The notes below the pieces were generated by a model. That model saw only the letters and a program-made list of their open reading frames with translations. It searched no databases and was not told the origin of the DNA. 64,000 bases of DNA, from positions 12,491,655-12,555,654 of the forward strand of contig NC_068347.1 of the NCBI RefSeq assembly GCF_014633365.1, given 5' to 3'. Below are positions 1-13,070 of the stretch, in pieces; within the stretch, counting starts at the first letter, position 1; every line of letters begins with the position of its first letter. The translations under genes and the position numbers were made by a program. The stretch comes from Diospyros lotus. Taxonomy: Eukaryota > Streptophyta > Magnoliopsida > Ericales > Ebenaceae.

Positions 1-1436
1 TCGCGGTGGCTGCGAGCGAGGCGGCGGCGGCACCGTGGCCAGGGTCCGACGGTGGCGGCGGTGTTGTTCGCAGCTTCAGCTGGCAATGGTCCGGTAGCGA
101 AGGCAGGCGACGGCCATGCAGTTGAGCGGCCGCTGTGCTAGGAAGAAGACGCGAAGAAGGGAGGAAGAAGATAGACAGGAAGAAGGATAAGAATAAAAGA
201 AAATAGAAAAAAAAAGAAATAAAAAGAAATGGGAAAAATAAAGGAAAATTCTAGAAAAAAGGCAATGCTAGTGTAGGGGTTTGGCCGGTTTTCTCTTCTA
301 GATTAATCGAGGTAAATAAATTAATTCCTTTTGTGTTAATTTCATATGTGAGATAATGTGAATTGTTGGTTGGATTAGACTCTCGATTGGGGTTGTTTGG
401 AAGTAATCGACAGGTGGTTTTTACGTTAAATGGCAAAAACATGGGCCTTAGTGTAATGTCTGATGTTAATGGAGTTGGGTTTTGTGTGGTTGCATCTAGG
501 GTCGACCAGGGAGGCAGTGGTCCTAGAAGAGTTCAAGGTTCAGATTGGAGTTTGTCCCAAGGCAGAGATGTAGCTTCAAGCCAGGTAAGGGATGGCCCCA
601 AGTAGTGGTGGTCTTGCTTGCATTTGTAAGTATTTCTTTATGAGTTGCATGTAGTGGTCAGCATTTGCGTGATATGTTTTCTAGTGTACCTATGGCCATA
701 TGGAGGACTAGTGTGGTGGGAGGGGTTGGTTCATGCCTTAACCTAAGGAGGTTATGAGGGCATGAAAGACTACCCATTTGCATTGTATTTTTGCATTACA
801 TGCTCTCTGATGCTTCATTTACTTATGCATGACACCCTTACTGAGTCTTTATGACTCATGAGGTTTTACCTCATGTGTAGATGTTGCAAGTCCAGATGCA
901 AGTAAGGATGGTGTCGGGAGGCTATTGTGGCAACTAGCGGTATTGCCCCAGTTTGGGTATTTTATTATCTCTTGTACGTATTCATGTGGTGGTATGTATA
1001 TATACCCTTGTGTGTGAATGAATATGTTGTTGAGCGCTGGATGTATCTAATTATTGTAATCATCTCAATGTGATAGGTGGTTGAGAGATTTCTCGATGTG
1101 TATGGCTTAGTTGTGGAGCCAAGTTTGGATCAAGTATGGACTGAGAAGGTATGTTCCCATAAATCCCAGTACTTAGTGGAAATTTTATATGCTAGCTTTA
1201 TGCCTGGGTCACCTTTGGCTTGTTGTGAAGCGAGCTGAAGAAAGGTGAAACTCACTCAGGTTTTGGGTCCCGTTCTGCTGTGTTTTTATCGGTGTTTGGG
1301 GACTGATTCCTCTAGTGCCCACCTAGGGCGTTTCCCATTGGAACATAGTCCAACCCTTCAGTTGTTGATTTATCGTGTAAGTAATCCGGTCGATTATTCA
1401 CGAGTACCGCCCCACAGGTGGGAGCGGGTCATTACA
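1..1436 (+). mobile_element. K1: LTR of family K, partial at the window edge
   Basis: This is the 3' part of a long terminal repeat of family K, a Tekay/Del-like LTR retrotransposon. It aligns with 10524-11907 on the same strand and with the reverse complement of the LTRs at 22546-24991, 42387-44002 and 61186-63968. It ends in GTCATTACA and is followed at once by a tRNA-Met primer binding site, which fixes it as a 5' LTR in plus orientation. A purine-rich tract (about 135-260) follows a GC-rich stretch, as in the other copies. Short ORFs here are not conserved coding sequence. The start lies outside the window. Confidence 0.85.
842..875 (+). repeat. Double hairpin in K LTR
   Basis: Two adjoining inverted repeats: TGAGTC-TTTAT-GACTCA (842-858), then CATGAGGTTTTACCTCATG (857-875) with an 8-bp stem and 3-nt loop. 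The pair recurs in most other K LTRs. Function unknown; an RNA structure or a bZIP-type DNA site (TGACTCA) are both possible. Confidence 0.7.
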
Positions 1437-3325
1437 GTTGGTATTAGAGCAATGCTAGCATATGAGTGGAATATCAGTGTACTGGTGGTGTTATGTATGG
1501 TTGGTTAAGTGATTGATGCGAGTGATTACTAGAGTTTTGAGTAGAGGACGTCTGGCATGATTTGGGTATAAGTTAGAATGTCCTAGCTGCTAAGTTGGGA
1601 TAGGGAACGGTTGATTGGTAATGCTAAGATTTCAATGCGAGGTTGATCCGATGACCTTGAAAATTGGACATGTGGTTCGAGGACGCTAAGAATTGGGTCG
1701 AGGTGTAGAGGCCTGCGATGGTTAGAATGGTATGCTCAGATATTCCTGTTATAGGAATAGGAAAATACTAGTGGTTGAGATGATATACCCGTAAAAGGTA
1801 TACGGGTCGAGTAAAGAAGAATCGAAAACCCGAGTGTTGGTGTTGGTGTTAAGAGGAACCTGAGTATGGGAATTCAGGGAATATGAAGTGTTTGAAGGAT
1901 GAAAATTCTTTGAGATTGAATTTTTGAAGCTTGTGTGGGGACACAAAGCCAAGTCATGACAAGAGTCATGATGGGGCAAGGAAAGCCTGAGGCATAACTA
2001 ATCCAGAAAGGGATTAGTGGAGCATCCCTATGTAGGGGATTGGCTAAGCATGTTCGAGGGAATAGAGTTTTCCCTTAGAAGTGGTGTGAAAAGGCTTGTG
2101 TGCTAGAGATAGAGTAAGCTAAAGTGGGAGTTAGCTCAAAGCTCAAGGAAATGAGTAGTCAACAGGCCAAGTGATGAGCTCCATGAAGGGAGTAAGTTTG
2201 CTTACAGTGAGGCTTCAAGGGGAGTGTACATGTAATGCATATGCATGTCATGACCAAGGTAGGCATGACGTAAGTAGCCTTCGGAAGGACTTCGAGGGGA
2301 GTCGGGTGTGAGGTATGCATGTTAGATATATGTAGTGTGAGGTGATCGTATCGTTATGGCGATCCCGGAAAGGATGTGCCTGTGGTATGAGTGGACCCTA
2401 GCTGATTTCATGATGAAACGAGATCTCTCATAGGGAAGGATAGGTGTGTGGAAAATGGACCCTAGCGCGCATTTGTATGAGGTGGAAAATCCCTAATGAG
2501 TTGAGTTAGGATTCAGGGGAATCCAAATTGGGAATGAATGAGTTCGGCATGTGTTGACGTATATGTGAAAGCCATAGGATTATCAGTCCATTTGCGAAGG
2601 GCCAAGAGACCGTTCACATGTTGATAGATGAGGGGTGAGGCAAATCCTCATTTTGACGCTTGGGGTTTGGTGGACGCATAAGGTCTTGGCAGATAAGGAA
2701 TGAATAGACCCTCATCATGATGCTTAAGGTCATGAGATCTTAGTTGGGGTGACGAGGAGGTTACCCATGAGGGCGGGTTTTGTGGTCTGAGTGCAGTGAT
2801 GGGTCAGTTGTGGCAATAGGACATCCATGGGCTATGCACACATAGGAAACGCCTACTCCAGATGCTGAGTGTGCAGAGGCGTGGCGAGCGATGTAGAGGC
2901 CCCAGGTTGTAAGTCTCAAGTCTTGGGAGCCTGAGTAAGGCGTGTTGGAAGGTCGAGCGGAGCTTGGTGGCAAAGTGGTTCGAGATAGACCAGGATCCAT
3001 TGGTATGAAAGATAAGTCTTTCAAATTTTGATTGAAAAGCCGTGAGGTATGATCTCGTGGGGTAAGATCATAAGGCTTTACGAGTTGGGTTTGTTTGAGA
3101 TTCTCTTAGGTTGTGAGATATGTAAAGTCTTGAGGTGTGAGGCTCATGGAGTGAGCTTGAGGTTATCAAGGCAAGGAAAACCTAGTGAGGTGGCTTCCGT
3201 TAGATGGTGATGGAACCATCGTAGCTCGCGGAGGCTTCGATGTAGCCTTAATGCTACAGGTGCAAGGCTTGCAGTGATGGGTTTGATGTTATGGACAGTG
3301 TGGCAAAGGACTAATGTGTTAGCTC
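1437..3325 (+). mobile_element. K1 internal region, 5' part, non-coding
   Basis: This sequence matches the reverse complement of the PBS-proximal internal regions of the other K elements (39420-40940, 59220-61185 and 21549-22545). Shared landmarks include the copy of the 'CATCATGATGCTTAAGG' tract near 2715. No gag domain, zinc knuckle, protease, reverse transcriptase or integrase motif is seen in any frame, so the short ORFs are chance. Homology to K stops near 3325, where a different element begins; the rest of the internal region and the 3' LTR are missing here. Confidence 0.8.
1438..1450 (+). other. Primer binding site (tRNA-iMet) of K1
   Basis: TTGGTATTAGAGC lies one base after the LTR end. 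It differs by one base from TGGTATCAGAGC, the complement of the initiator tRNA-Met 3' end used by Tekay/Del and many other plant LTR elements. The other K copies have the unmutated site. Confidence 0.85.
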
Positions 3326-4816
3326 TGAAAGTAAAGCAACATCACTACGGGGCAAACAACGTAGTTCAAAAATTTTGAACCTTACCCCGATCCCGGCGAT
3401 TGGATCAACGTCAAAATCAAATCATTCAAATACAAATAAAATAAATCTAACATTTAAATTTTCGAGTCGTTCGCGGATTTGAGCAATCCAAGCATCCGGC
3501 CTCTAACTCATGATACGCGGCATGCATCCATTAACAAGGAGAGCGAAATAGGAGTGCTAGCTTCTTCTCCTTTTCGCAGCTTGTGTATGGACGGAAAAGA
3601 ACGCCCACGTTTCAAATTGATGCCAAAAAGAAATGGGAAAGAGTGAATAGCAATAGGTTTTTCAACTCTTGAAAAACTACACCAAAAACTCTCTCCAATT
3701 TTGGGCAACCCATAAAGGGATATTTATAGAGAAATATCCTAGGGTTTCTCAAACCCTAATGGATTGGGGTAGCCCATTAATTCTAATTCAATTAGAATCT
3801 TAAGTGGGCTTATCCTAGTACAACTAGAAATATAATTAAATAGCTCAAATCCTTTTATAGGTTTAAATAAAATATTGTGGCCCAAATCTAATTCAAGCCC
3901 AAATATATTTTATTTAATATTTGGCCCAAATCTAATTTGGTCCAAATATAATATTTAATATTTGACCCAAATCCAATTTAATCCAAATATAATATTTAAT
4001 TTAATATTTGGCCCAAATTCAATTTAGTCGAAATATTAACTTAAGCCCAAATATATTTTATTTCCTATTTATCACTCTAACAAATAGAAAATTATTAAAT
4101 TATAAACTCCTTCCTAATTTAATCAATTGCCATTTTAGGAAACTCTTTTCATTATGACGACTCTTCGTCATATCGACGTCATTACGTCTATTTGTTTTTT
4201 TTTTTCCGTGAGAACCTACGATGGCACTGTTAGTGTAGGTGCTCTAGACCCAATCAGATTTGGCATGTTGTATACTGACAATTGTAATCATATTTATTAT
4301 TTGAATAAGGAGTTGTTCAAATTCACAAGAAGTCATTCTATTAGTTTCTTGTTATTATTGTAATAACCGAATGAAACTAGATAGAAGTCCATATGATGTA
4401 TACTGTGATTAATCTATAAAGATGTGAGATGATGCATCACAGTTTCCAGACATCATTAAACGTCCCAAGTCGTAGCAATGTCAAGAATGGACATTGACAA
4501 TTACAATAAGACTTGTATGTGCTATATTTTTGCTATGTGATAGCAATGGAGGTCTCACACCCATAGGCATGGGGATACCTAGACAAGTACATAGGTGACT
4601 AATGTTGGAGAACATGTCACTGGACATGACTCGCCATGAGAATCATTTTAGTCATATGTTGATGGAATTCTCATACGAGATGGGTGTAACTAACCCTTGG
4701 ACCTGAGGTTGTCACGATCATCTCATAAGAAGACCGGTATGCTTTGACATTATTTCGATGGGTCTAGACAAAGGCTGCACGTGGGCGATCGTTGAGTATA
4801 TTGTGAGGCTTAAGAT
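3326..4816 (-). mobile_element. Copia-like LTR remnant, unclassified
   Basis: This segment interrupts the K1 internal region at 3325 and is itself cut by element L at 4817. Read on the minus strand it has a TATA-like TCTATAAATA (3721-3730) upstream of a pyrimidine/purine-mixed leader, and its minus-strand end reads TTTCA at 3326, compatible with the CA end of an LTR. There is no coding sequence. The assignment as a copia-type LTR rests on general structure only. Its other end and any TSD partner are lost. Confidence 0.4.
3881..4065. repeat. Degenerate A/T-rich tandem repeat
   Basis: About four units of 34-46 bp each begin with CCCAAATYYAATT and end with ATATTTGG. They lie inside the LTR remnant. 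Confidence 0.65.
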
Positions 4817-5765
4817 AAAGGCATGTTATGCAAGCTAACATCCACACACAAGTGAAGCAACAAATGCTCAAAGTGTCACAAAACATGCAGGAATCACTCA
4901 CCTTAACTAATCACCTTAGGAAGCATGGTTTACAACGAGCTGGATGGGTTTTCCAACTGCTTGATACGAACTTCGAGAAAGATTCGAAAACTTCGGCGAG
5001 GCCCGTTCCCCCTTGATTCTCCATCGATTTTCTTCCTTTTTTTTGCAGGATTCTCTCATTTTTCTCAAGAACAAAACCCTCCCCTTTGTTTCCCTCAATT
5101 TGGAAGATAATCTCCTCTAGAATGTTTGAAATGATTTGTGATTAACATAGGCCCCTATTTATAGACTTTTCTAACCAATCACATGTCGCCACCTCAAGGG
5201 TCATCATGAGTCCTTAACTTAGCTTCCAAGTAGTCCAATGGTTGCTTGCCATGTGTCCTTGAAGATAAGGTTTGGAGACTTTTGGAGGCTTAAGTAATCT
5301 TGGAGGCTAAGCAAAAGACTTGGAAAAGACTTAGCAAAGACTTAAAGAAGACTTACTTTAACAAAGACTTCGACTTGGCCTTCAAAACGATCCAAAGTTA
5401 CATTTGATTTGAGTTTGAAATCCAATATATTTTGAAGAGATATTTTAAGGTTTCAACAAATGACGCTTCGACCTAAACTTTTCACGTAACTGCAGTTAGA
5501 CCCTTTGCAACTTGGTCCCCGAGCCATTTTTAATTGCACTTTTTGGTCCCTGAAAAATGGATAAATTACACTTATCATCCCAAGATTTTAGATAAATTAC
5601 ACTTTTACCCGACTTCAATATTTACGATTTTGCCACTAGTTCAGAAATTGAACCTTTGTCTCAAGGCTTCTATAATCCTTTGAAATGACTTATTTCCTCA
5701 AGTATTAGAATCCAATAATCTTAGATATTACATCATATTTGAGTTCGAAAATCTGGGGTATTACA
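4817..5765 (-). mobile_element. L element: 3' LTR, truncated
   Basis: This 949-bp piece is nearly identical to 9456-10373, the corresponding part of the L 5' LTR. On the minus strand it begins TGTAATACCCCAG at 5765, next to a polypurine tract. Its U5 end is missing at the breakpoint near 4817. Compared with the other LTR it holds an extra 31 bp near 5570-5605, bounded by direct copies of ATAAATTACACTT. The 60-aa minus-strand ORF at 4916-5098 recurs at 9555-9737 simply because both LTRs are copies. Confidence 0.85.
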
Positions 5766-5782
5766 TCCTCCCCCCTTAAAAG
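5766..5782 (-). other. Polypurine tract of L
   Basis: On the minus strand CTTTTAAGGGGGGAGGA directly precedes the LTR start TGTAATACCCC. It is the plus-strand primer site and has the form typical of Tekay/Del elements. Confidence 0.8.
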
Positions 5783-8727
5783 AATTTCCTTTTCGAAATT
5801 TCTCTTCATAGCTCACTCAGAATCTATTTCTCGAATCAAATTCCTCAAAATCATGGTGTCTCCCAAACATTTTCTTGGCATGCCTCGATCAATATGGTTT
5901 GCCTTAACTCTTGGCCTAAGGCACATATTTTTTTAACTAAGAAATTGAAATGTTTCGTCCGAAAATCGGTATCAAGGTTTTTCGACCCTTTCCCAATTGT
6001 CAACTGATGACCATACCTTCGAGTCTTCGAGAATAGCTTGCCAGGTTTGTTCATCAGATGAGAGTGAATCGCTAGGCTAGCGACGTAAATAGATGTTCCA
6101 TCAAGAATCACATCTAATGCCACAGGCTAAAAAGCCTCCACCAGTCCCCACTCTCGGGTTAATAGAACAGGCTCATTCCCGCATTAGCCACCACGTTCAC
6201 CCAGAATAGGCTATTAGAGCAGGCTCGTTAGCCACCACGTTCATCTTCCCGGGGTGGTACTGGATCACACAACCATAACTCTTCAAAAACTCTATCCACT
6301 GTCGTTACCCTGCATTCGAATCCCTTTGAAAGAACAGGCACCTCAAGCAATCATGAAGACCTCGAACTTTTCACATAGCGCTGTCATAGCACGCTCACTA
6401 CTGCATCAATACCCACATCAATAAGGGCAGAGTTTAGGATAATCAAATCAAAGCCAATTGCTCACAATTTTTGGAGTGCACAACAATTTGCATACCAAAC
6501 CGAAGGTCAGGTCGATAACTAGAATAAAATTTCCCTTCCCCAAAGGCCAAGTATGGGAACCGCAATCCCATTGCTTGCTATTACTGGAAAACACATTTCT
6601 TAAGCAAGTTCACAACACATCACATGCCTACATTGGGGAAAACATACCACCCATAGTTATGACCTAACTCGACCCACGTATGCAATTACCATTCCTTCAC
6701 CCCCCTTTCGAAACCTTTAATTCCCCAAGCTCACTTGGCACACGATGCAACAGTTATACTCCTGGTACCGACACTTTCTCATGCTCGAATTCTCTCGAGG
6801 AGAACAAGTCAGATATCAGTCCATAAATACAATCACAACTCATATAAGTATGATTTGAACACCTCAATCATCAACTCACAAGGGTTATAGGTGCGTTAAT
6901 CCCAAATATCATCACCAGATACTCATAATAATTCGTAACATGATCTAGAGTAATCTTGTTACATCTTCCTTTCCACTCTTAATTACATTCCTTAAAGCCA
7001 CAAATCATATTTAAAGTTATAATTAACACTCATTAACTCACAACTACCTAACTTACTACTTGACATCCCTTCTTTTTCCAAATTATAGGTTGATACATTT
7101 ATCCTCATACCTTAGATGATGTGAATGGGCTAACCGTCGATCCCATTACCCAAATATCCTCGAGATGGACATAAGAATTCCATGGACTAGACTTACCTCA
7201 ACTCCATAATTATTGATTTCAAAGTCCAAAATTCTTAGAATCCTTAAGATTCCCAAATGTATCAAGTTCCAGCAAAATAGTTTTTTAATACGGGATTCTG
7301 ATAAACCATTTACAAAAATAACCACCAAACTCGATTAGTCTACCAAGGCTCCAATTTTATCAACCCTCTATAAAAAGTTGTAGATAAAGAATCATATATG
7401 GAAACGTCCCCAAGAATCTAGTAAGTCATTCAAGATTTTCTGGCATAGGTTAATTTTGCCAAATAACTAGAATACTTACTCATCCAAGTCCCGTCTTCTA
7501 AGACAATAGGCATCTCCCAAACGATTATTACTAGAATCCTCGAGATTCCAAATTCATCAACTTCTGCAAACTAACCATTAGTATGAGACTCTAATGAACC
7601 ATATATGGGAATACTTCCAAATACAATTAGTTTCCCGAGACCTCAAATCTGTCAATTTCCTACAAACAGTTGTTGATAAGAAATTCTAACAAACCATTTG
7701 TGGAAATGTTTCCAAAAATCTCGTGCATTACCCAAGATTATAGCATAGGGTCTTAGTCGATTATAATAGAAACATTTGTACTTCATCCCTTGCTTACTTA
7801 CCCGTTGGACTAACCATAGTCATCGGGAACAACCTCAAATGTCACGTAACCTATCCTGTCACCAAACAACTTAAAGGTTAGTAACAATGAACACCATCAC
7901 CCTCATATTATAGACATCTCATGTTGCTACTTTATCCTTTTTGATCCCCAAAAGTAGCCCCATGACCTATCCTGAAATCCAGAAGTCTGCAAAAGTTAGT
8001 AACATCAAATATATCTCTTGAATCTAGAAATTTCTATAGGAAAGAAGATAGTTCCCCAAGATCCTCAAATTGACATAGGGTCTTAATGGCCTTAATTCCA
8101 TACATTCCTCGAGTTTTGAGAATTCTCATAATAATTTGACTTGCAAAATAGCATCTCGAAATCCTAGGTCCACCAAGTTTCTGCAAAATATTGGTTAATA
8201 AAATTTCTTATCCCCAGCAATTCTTTGAAAATCAAATGATCAAACGATCTCCTTAGCACCCAATAGACCTTGAATAAACTTCCATATAAAGGATTCTATC
8301 TTCCTTTAATAATTTAACTAGTCTTTCCTAAGATTTACCAAATAATCAAATACTTACTCGCATCTTGCCCAACTTACGTACTTGCCAAATCTTATTATCC
8401 TTAACAGGGACAACCTCGAATAATGAGTAGCCTATCCTGTCATCAAAATCGAAGATCAGCATACAATGCTATATACATTTACTCGCATTTATACACGTAT
8501 ATAGACTTCTCATTTCACTATTTTGTCCATTTGAGTACATCTACATACAATCCTTTGTCTCGCAAAACCAAAAATAATTCTTCCTTGGTTTCGGATCATA
8601 CCTGCCATAAATTAAAACATCCTCAAAGTTAGTCAACTCAAATCTAAATCAAAACCGCAAAGCAACCACAACCCAAAATATCCTCAAAATTAATCAAGCA
8701 CACTTAAATAAGAACCATTTATTCTAG

Positions 8728-8740
8728 CTCTAATACCAAC
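8728..8740 (-). other. Primer binding site (tRNA-iMet) of L
   Basis: On the minus strand GTTGGTATTAGAG(C) follows directly on the LTR end GGGGCGTTACA. It matches the initiator tRNA-Met complement with one change. Confidence 0.8.
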
Positions 8741-10373
8741 TGTAACGCCCCATTTTTCCAAATACACAATGATGAAAAATATAAGTCAACATCACCCCGA
8801 GTGTTATGGAAACCCTTGCCAACAGAAGCATTTGGATCGAACTTGAAGCTCAACGAAAGCTAAACAAAGGGGGTTTGCACTATATTTCCTTTACAAGTGC
8901 AAGAAATGCATATGACCTTCAATACTCCATAAAACATAACATATCACAGTAGGTACAATTGCAGGACACCCACACACACACCCTTTACAACCTTGAGTGT
9001 CCTAGCTGCTATTACAATACATCACTTGGTTATAAGGGTACATAATGAAATAAAAGCTAAAGCTAGTTGCAAAACCCAAAGCTAGCTCAGCACCACCTCT
9101 TTGCCTTTGCTCGAACTAGAACCTGGAACACATGGTGCTTCCGATATACCTGGAACATGGAACGTTCTAGGGGCATCAACCCAAGTTAGATATTAAATTT
9201 TAAGTGAGTGAATCCGAAAAGAAAAGGTATGTGGGTGCAAATGCAATAATGCCATTATGAAATCCACCCATGTGATAGCAATGCCAGGGTGTTGCAATCA
9301 CCCCCGTGGTCATCATAATCACCCCTGGCTCACTGTAAGAGCATGAGTTCTTCCATGATAGCCCAACAACTAGCCACAGTCACCAGCACAAACATGATAT
9401 ATGACAAAATAGAAGGAATATGCATAACCAAGGGAAAATAAGACGTGTAAGCCACAAAGGCATGTTATGCAAGCTAACATCCACACACAAGTGAAGCAAC
9501 AAATGCTCAAAGTGTCACAAAACATGCAGGAATCACTCACCTTGACTAATCACGTTAGGAAGCACGGTTTACAACGAGCGGGATGGGTTTTCTGACTGCT
9601 TGACACAAACTTCGAGAAAGACTCAAAAACTCCGGCGAGGCCCGTTCCCCCTTGATTCTCCATCGATTTTTTTCCTTCTTTTTGCAGGATTCTCTCCTTT
9701 TTCTCAAGAACAAAACCCTCCCCTTTGTTTCCCTCAATTTGGAAGAGATTCTCCTCTAGAATGTTTGAAATGATTTGTGATTAACATAGGCCCCTATTTA
9801 TAGACTTTTCTAACCAATCACATGTCGCCACCTCAGGGGTCATCATGAGTCCTTAACTTAGCTTCCAAGTAGTCCAATGTTTGCTTGCCATATGTCCTTG
9901 AAGATAAGGTTTGGAAACTTTTGGAGGCTTAAGTAATCTTGGAGGCTAAGCATAAGACTTGGAAAAGACTTAGCAAAGACTTAAAGAAGACTTACTTTAA
10001 CAAAGACTTGGACTTGGCCTTCAAAACGATCCAAAGCTACATTTGATTTGAGTTTGAAATCCAATATATTTTGAAGAGATATTTTAAGGTTTCAACAAAT
10101 GACGCTTCAGCCCAAACTTTTCACGTAACTGCAGTTAGACCCTTTGCAACTTGGTCCCCGAGCCATTTTTAATTGCACTTTTTGGTCCCTAAAAAATGAA
10201 TAAATTACACTTTTACCCGACTTCAATATTTACAATTTTGCCACTGGTTCAAAAATTGAACCTTTGTCTCAAGGCTTCTATAATCCTTTGAAATGACCTA
10301 TTTCCTCAAGTATTAGAATCCAATAATATCATATATTACATCATATTTGAGTTCAAAATTTTGGGGTATTACA
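8741..10373 (-). mobile_element. L element: 5' LTR, complete
   Basis: This is a 1633-bp LTR. On the minus strand it begins TGTAATACCCC at 10373 and ends GGGGCGTTACA at 8741, next to the PBS. It inserted into a K LTR: the sequence right of it (from CCATG, 10374) continues as K2. The matching left-hand TSD was lost with the truncated 3' LTR. Confidence 0.88.
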
Positions 10374-11907
10374 CCATGGCTGCGATGATGGAGGTCGATG
10401 GAGGCGGCTGGAGGCATGGGATCATGAGGAGCAGCGACTGAGGCCGTTTTAGGCCGGCAAGCTGGCTGGAGCAGCAAGGTTGAGCGGTGGCTGGAGGCAT
10501 TGTTGTGCAGGGCAGTCTGGAAGCTCGCGGTGGCTGCGAGCGAGGCGGCGGTGGCGCTGTGGTGGGGGTCCGACGGTGGCAGCAGTGCTGGCCGTTGTGA
10601 AGGCAGGCGATGGCCATGTGTTAGAGCAACCGCTGTGCGAGGAAGAAGACGCGAAGAAGGGAGGAAGAAGATAAACAGGAAGAAGGAGAAGAATAAAAGA
10701 AAAAAATAGAAAAGAAAAAGAAATAAAGAGAAATGGGAAAAAAAAAGGGAAAAAATAAAGGAAAATGCCAAAAAAATTTAGAAAAATGGAAGAAAATTCT
10801 GAAAATTGTTTTGGGGCTCAAGGAGCATGCTAGAGGCTCGAAAATGGAGATTTGGGCGCAAGAATGGCAATTAAGAAGGCAATGCCAGTGCAGGCATTTG
10901 GCCAGTTTTATTTTCCAGATTAATCGAGGTAAATAAATTAATTCCTTTTCGTGCTAATTTCATATGTGAGATAATGTGAATTGTTGGTTGGATTAGACCC
11001 TTGGTTGGGGTTGTTTGGAAGTTGTCGACGGTTGGTTTTTGCGTTGAATGGAAAAAACATGGGCCTTAATGTAATGTCTAATGTTAATAGAGTTGGGTTT
11101 TGTGTGATTGCATCTAGGGTCAACCAGGGAGGCAGTGGTCCTAGAAGAGTTCGAGGCTCAGGCTGGAGTTAGTGCCGAGGCAGAGATGAAGCTTCGAGCC
11201 AAGTATGGGATGACCCCAAGTGGTGGTAGTCTTGCTTGCATTTGTAATTGTTTCTTTATGAGTTGCATGTAGTTGTCAACATTTGTGTGATATGTTTTAT
11301 AGTGTACCTATGGCCATATGGAGGACTAGTGTGGTGGGAATGGTTGGTTGATGCCTTAACCTAAGGAGGTTATGAAGGCATAAAAGACTACCCGTTTGCA
11401 TTGCATTTTTGCATTACATGCTCTCTCATGCTTCATTTACTTATGCATTGCACCCTTACTGAGTTTTTATGAGTCATGAGATTTTACCTCATGTGTAGAT
11501 GTTGCAAATCTAGATGCAAGCAAAGATGGTGCCGGGAGGCTGTTGTGGCAACTAACGGTGTTGCCCGAGTTTGGGTATTTTATTATCTCTTGTATGTATT
11601 CATGTGGTGGTATGTATATATACCTTTGTGTGTGAATGAATATGTTGTTGAGCGCTGGATGTATCAAGTTATTGTAATCATCTTAGTGTGATAGGTGGTT
11701 GAGAGATTGCTCAATGTATATAGCTTAGTTGTGGAGCCAAGTTCGGATCAGGTATGGACCAAGAAGGTATGTTCCCATAAACCCCCAATACTTAGTGGAT
11801 ATTTGATGTGCTAGATTTGTGTCTGGATCACCTTTGGCTTGCTGTGAAGCGAGCTGAAGAAAGGTGAAACTCACTCAGGTTTCGGGTCCCGTTCCGCTGT
11901 GTTTTTA
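10374..11907 (+). mobile_element. K2: LTR fragment of family K
   Basis: Sequence from CCATGG to about 11907 aligns colinearly with K1 1-1290 and with other K LTRs. The U3 start is missing because L abuts it, and it breaks off before the U5 end (TGTGTTTTTA, then unrelated sequence). The minus-strand (antisense) ORF at 10621-10821 begins with a Phe-rich hydrophobic stretch like the antisense ORFs in other K LTRs. The double hairpin is present with changes at about 11460-11495. Confidence 0.82.
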
Positions 11908-11966
11908 CAGCTATGGCTGGTGAAACGGAACATGTTTTCAGTCTCATTCCATGAGTTTCGTTGTTG
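11908..11966 (+). other. Short flank between K2 and the CACTA element
   Basis: These 59 bases match neither K nor CACTA. They probably continue at 16860 as the target sequence into which the CACTA element inserted (TSD ATG). Confidence 0.4.
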
Positions 11967-11987
11967 ATGCACTACAAAAAAATGGGT

Positions 11988-12610
11988 ATTTAGCGGCGAT
12001 TGTTTTGCTGTGGTTATGTAAACCGCCGCAAAACACAGAATTTTGCGGCAGTTTTAAAACCGCCGCAAAGTACTTATTTTGCAACAGTTAACAAAAACAA
12101 CCGCAAAATTTTAAAATTAAACAATTTAAAAAAAAATCAGCGATTTTCTAGAAACTGCCGTAAAATTTATATAATAATTGAAAAATTTTAAAATTAATTT
12201 AAATTACCATTTTTTGGGCGGTCAGAAACCGCCGCTAAAATGCTTAATTTAAAAAATAAAAATTAAATTTAGCAGCGGGTTCCTATAACCGCCGCTAAAT
12301 TTTTAATAATTAAAAAAATTCATTTTCCAGCGATCAAGAACCGCTGCTAAAATCATTAATTTAAAAATTAAAAATTTAATTTAGCAGCGGTTTCCATAAA
12401 TTGTCGCTAAATTTGGAATAATTTAAAAATTAATTTAAATTATTATTTTGCGGCGATCTGAAATTGCCACTAAAATTATTTATTTAAAAATTAATAATTA
12501 AATTTGGCGAGCTTTCCTAGAACCGTCGCTAATTTTTGAATAATTTTTAAATATAATTTAAATTATCATTTTGCGGTAGTTAGAAACCGCCGCTAAAACT
12601 ATTAATTTAA
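11988..12610. repeat. CACTA left subterminal repeat array
   Basis: Some ten copies of a motif like TTAGCGGCGGTTT and its complement AAACCGCCGCTAAA alternate in A/T-rich spacers. In En/Spm such arrays bind the TNPA-like protein; that role here is inferred. Confidence 0.85.
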
Positions 12611-13070
12611 AAAATAGTATAATAATTTAAAAAAATTAATTAATATTATATCTTTTTAAAGATTAAAAAATAAAACTTATTAATGATTTTGAAGAACCAT
12701 CACAAAATTTTATAAAATAATGTAATATTTATATTAAAAATATATAAAATTTTAAAAAATATGTTTAACTCTACTTTTTAATTTTTAATAAATTTATTTA
12801 AATTAATTCAATGAATTTATTTTTAAGTGTTTTTTGGGGTGATTTATCCATAAATATTATATATGTGTGGGTATACACATATATGTGATTTCTTACTTAA
12901 ATTACAAAATATAAACAAATAGTACATTTGAATGTGTACAATTATTGATAATAAACACACACTAGAAATGTTATATAATAATTAATTATTGGTAATAATT
13001 ATTAAATGCATGTGTTCAAAATGTAAACAAACACGACATTTAAAAAATATCGAGAGATTGTATTATATAT

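Larger units (their letters stand above)
5766..8740 (-). mobile_element. L element: internal region, non-coding
   Basis: This is about 3.0 kb between the PPT and the PBS. The longest ORFs are under 100 aa and show no gag, protease, reverse transcriptase, RNase H or integrase motif, so L could move only with proteins supplied in trans. Just upstream of the PPT is the CGAAA-AGGAAATTCTTTTAAGG context that in related elements lies after the integrase gene; this supports descent from a Tekay/Del chromovirus. The stretch at 7190-8170 holds degenerate repeats (phrases resembling 'CTAATGAACCATATATGGGA' recur). Together with its LTRs L is a LARD-like element. Confidence 0.75.

Noticed and set aside
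4916..5098. Conserved 60-aa minus-strand peptide shared with 9555-9737
   Set aside because: The two sites are the two LTRs of the same L element, so identity reflects copying and not selection.
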